A stretch of 5,590 nucleotides of DNA, from positions 1-5,590 of the forward strand of contig CACYBO010000111.1 of NCBI GenBank assembly GCA_902772685.1. The letters are read 5' to 3'. Position numbers and translations under genes: made by a program. Source of the DNA: an uncultured Eubacteriales bacterium. Lineage in GTDB: Bacteria; Bacillota; Clostridia; Peptostreptococcales; Anaerovoracaceae. The notes under the pieces are model-generated. The model searched no databases and was not told the DNA's origin. It worked only from the letters and a program-made list of their open reading frames with translations. This document shows, piece by piece, positions 4,605-5,590 of this stretch (its first letter is position 1; every line of letters begins with the position of its first letter).

Positions 4605-5516
4605 TTGAAAACAGGATTTATTGGAGCAGGCAAGGTAGGTTTTACATTAGGTAAATTCTTCTGCAGCAAAGTCAGCACAGACTGCGAAGACGACAGCAAC
4701 AGTATCAAGGTTACAGGCTATTACAGCCGCAACACTCAATCTGCCGAAGAGGCAGCGAAGTTTACTGAAACGCAGGCGTTCACGGATATGGGCGCACTTA
4801 TCGAAGCAAGCGACGTGTTGTTCCTGACTGTTCCCGACGGAACCATAACAGAAGTTTACGAACAGGTCCGTCAGTATCCGATCCAGGGAAAGTACATATG
4901 TCATTGCAGCGGATCGCTCTCCGCAGGAGAAGCATTCCCGGGCATTGACCAGACCGGTGCATATGAGTATTCCGTTCATCCGCTATTCGCCGTAAGCGAC
5001 AAATACGAAGCTTACAAAGAATTGCAGGATGTTTTTTTTACGGTCGAGGGAAATGAAGAACATCTTCCTGAGATCAGGAGAATGCTCAAAAACGCAGGCA
5101 TCGACCTGCAGGTCATCAGGGCGGAGGACAAGACCCGCTACCACGCGGCGGCGGTCACGGCCAGCAATCTGGCGGTCGCGCTCCTGGCGGAAAGCATCAA
5201 CATGCTGCGCCAGTGCGGCTTCGGCGAAGAAGACGCCCGCAAAGCCCTCACCCCGCTCGTCACGGGAAACGTCGACCACGTTCTCGCGAAGGGACCTGCT
5301 GAGGCTCTCACGGGGCCTGTGGAACGGGGCGATGCGAAGACCATTGCGAAGCACCTGGGCTGTCTCGACAGCGGACAGCGCGAATTGTACCGTGTACTAT
5401 CCTCGCGGCTCATCCCGATTGCGGAATCCAAACATCCGGACCGTTTGTACCAGAACATCAAAGACCTGTTAGAAGAAGATCTGCTGAATGAGAAAGCGCA
5501 GAACCAGGAGCTTTGA
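4605..5516 (+). CDS. Rossmann-fold/DUF2520 protein, probable ketopantoate-reductase-like enzyme
   Basis: A 303-residue dehydrogenase-like protein. The N-terminal NAD(P)-binding motif GFIGAGKVG (4-12) is followed by LTVPDGTI (74-81), HCSGSLSA (100-107) and SVHPLF (123-128). The helical C-terminal half carries the DUF2520 marks KTRYHAAAVTASN (176-188) and LTGPVERGD (235-243). In Firmicutes such genes often sit before panB and panC, as here. PanG, an alternative ketopantoate reductase described in Francisella, is, as I recall, of this type. The likely reaction is NADPH-dependent reduction of ketopantoate to pantoate, by inference from context. I choose the TTG at 4605 because GAGGTG lies 5 nt upstream and the Rossmann strand begins at once. 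The TTG at 4503 would add 34 residues with no homology and no ribosome site, running through the leader RNA. GC content jumps after codon 166. Confidence 0.88.
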   Translation: MKTGFIGAGKVGFTLGKFFCSKVSTDCEDDSNSIKVTGYYSRNTQSAEEAAKFTETQAFTDMGALIEASDVLFLTVPDGTITEVYEQVRQYPIQGKYICHCSGSLSAGEAFPGIDQTGAYEYSVHPLFAVSDKYEAYKELQDVFFTVEGNEEHLPEIRRMLKNAGIDLQVIRAEDKTRYHAAAVTASNLAVALLAESINMLRQCGFGEEDARKALTPLVTGNVDHVLAKGPAEALTGPVERGDAKTIAKHLGCLDSGQRELYRVLSSRLIPIAESKHPDRLYQNIKDLLEEDLLNEKAQNQEL

Positions 5517-5522
5517 TTGAGA

Positions 5523-5550
5523 AAAGGACAAAACAAAAGAAAGGACAAAA
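5523..5550 (+). repeat. Direct repeat AAAGGACAAAA before panB
   Basis: The 11-mer AAAGGACAAAA occurs at 5523-5533 and again at 5540-5550, offset by 17 nt. The second copy supplies the panB ribosome binding site (AAAGGA, 7 nt before the ATG). The first lies just after the stop of the upstream gene. It may be a simple duplication or a tandem ribosome standby site. Confidence 0.6.
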
Positions 5551-5552
5551 AA

Positions 5553-5590
5553 ATGAGAAACTCAGTACTTACTTTCAAGAAGATGAAGGA
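5553..5590 (+). CDS. panB: PanB, 3-methyl-2-oxobutanoate hydroxymethyltransferase (5' fragment)
   Basis: Only 12 full codons are visible, reading MRNSVLTFKKMK before the window ends. The PanB N-terminus characteristically reads like M-x-N-S/T-V-x-TFKKMK, the start of the strand before the active-site barrel. PanB transfers a hydroxymethyl group from 5,10-methylenetetrahydrofolate to 2-oxoisovalerate, giving ketopantoate, the substrate expected for the upstream reductase-like protein. AAAGGA sits 7 nt before the ATG. The gap to the preceding stop is 36 nt with no terminator, so the two genes form one operon. The call rests on a short stretch plus context. Confidence 0.8.
   Translation, partial: MRNSVLTFKKMK

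Noticed and set aside
5032..5039. Run of eight T residues as a possible frameshift site
   Set aside because: The reading frame stays intact through the run (codons for Val-Phe-Phe-Thr) and conserved motifs continue downstream.
5029..5578. Arg/Ser-rich ORFs in other frames across the GC-rich end of the DUF2520 gene
   Set aside because: Their composition is typical of frame shadows in GC-rich DNA, and the DUF2520 frame has conserved motifs through to its stop.

Overview
The window looks like mid-GC Firmicutes (clostridial-type) chromosome. Shine-Dalgarno sites are strong AGGAGG-like sequences, one gene starts with TTG, the tRNA genes encode their CCA ends, and a DUF2520 reductase-like gene lies just upstream of panB, an arrangement I know mainly from Firmicutes. 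No mobile element, CRISPR array or phage gene was seen. Species cannot be named from the sequence.

Region 1 (1-3471) is a sugar-use locus. A glycoside hydrolase family 4 gene (minus strand, 3' end outside the window, 433 codons visible) carries the CHSV motif associated with alpha-galactosidases. It is divergent from a LacI/GalR-family regulator gene. The regulator's stop overlaps by ATGA the start of a BadF/BcrA/NagK-type sugar kinase. Each end of the 199-bp divergent spacer holds an identical 13-mer palindrome, TGTTTACTAAACA, next to a recognisable promoter. The simplest reading is that the LacI protein represses both the hydrolase and its own regulator-kinase operon. The hydrolase would release a sugar and the kinase would phosphorylate it or a derived amino sugar. 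No transporter is visible.

Region 2 (3472-4425) is translation-related. A tRNA-Val(CAC) with a strong terminator converges on a minus-strand unit made of tRNA-Pro(GGG) and trmL, which encodes a tRNA wobble-position 2'-O-methyltransferase. The sequences just outside tRNA-Pro form a long inverted repeat that could pair the leader and trailer of its precursor.

Region 3 (4449-5590) is the start of a pantothenate operon. A good promoter is followed by about 120 nt of structured leader, a Rossmann/DUF2520 protein (probable ketopantoate-reductase-like enzyme) and the first 12 codons of panB. The leader can fold so that its 3' segment pairs either with the leader's own 5' end or with the ribosome binding site. 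This resembles a translational riboswitch and is probably the pan-motif RNA or a relative. It is the most interesting item in the window. The DUF2520 gene also shows a sharp internal step in GC content near codon 166.
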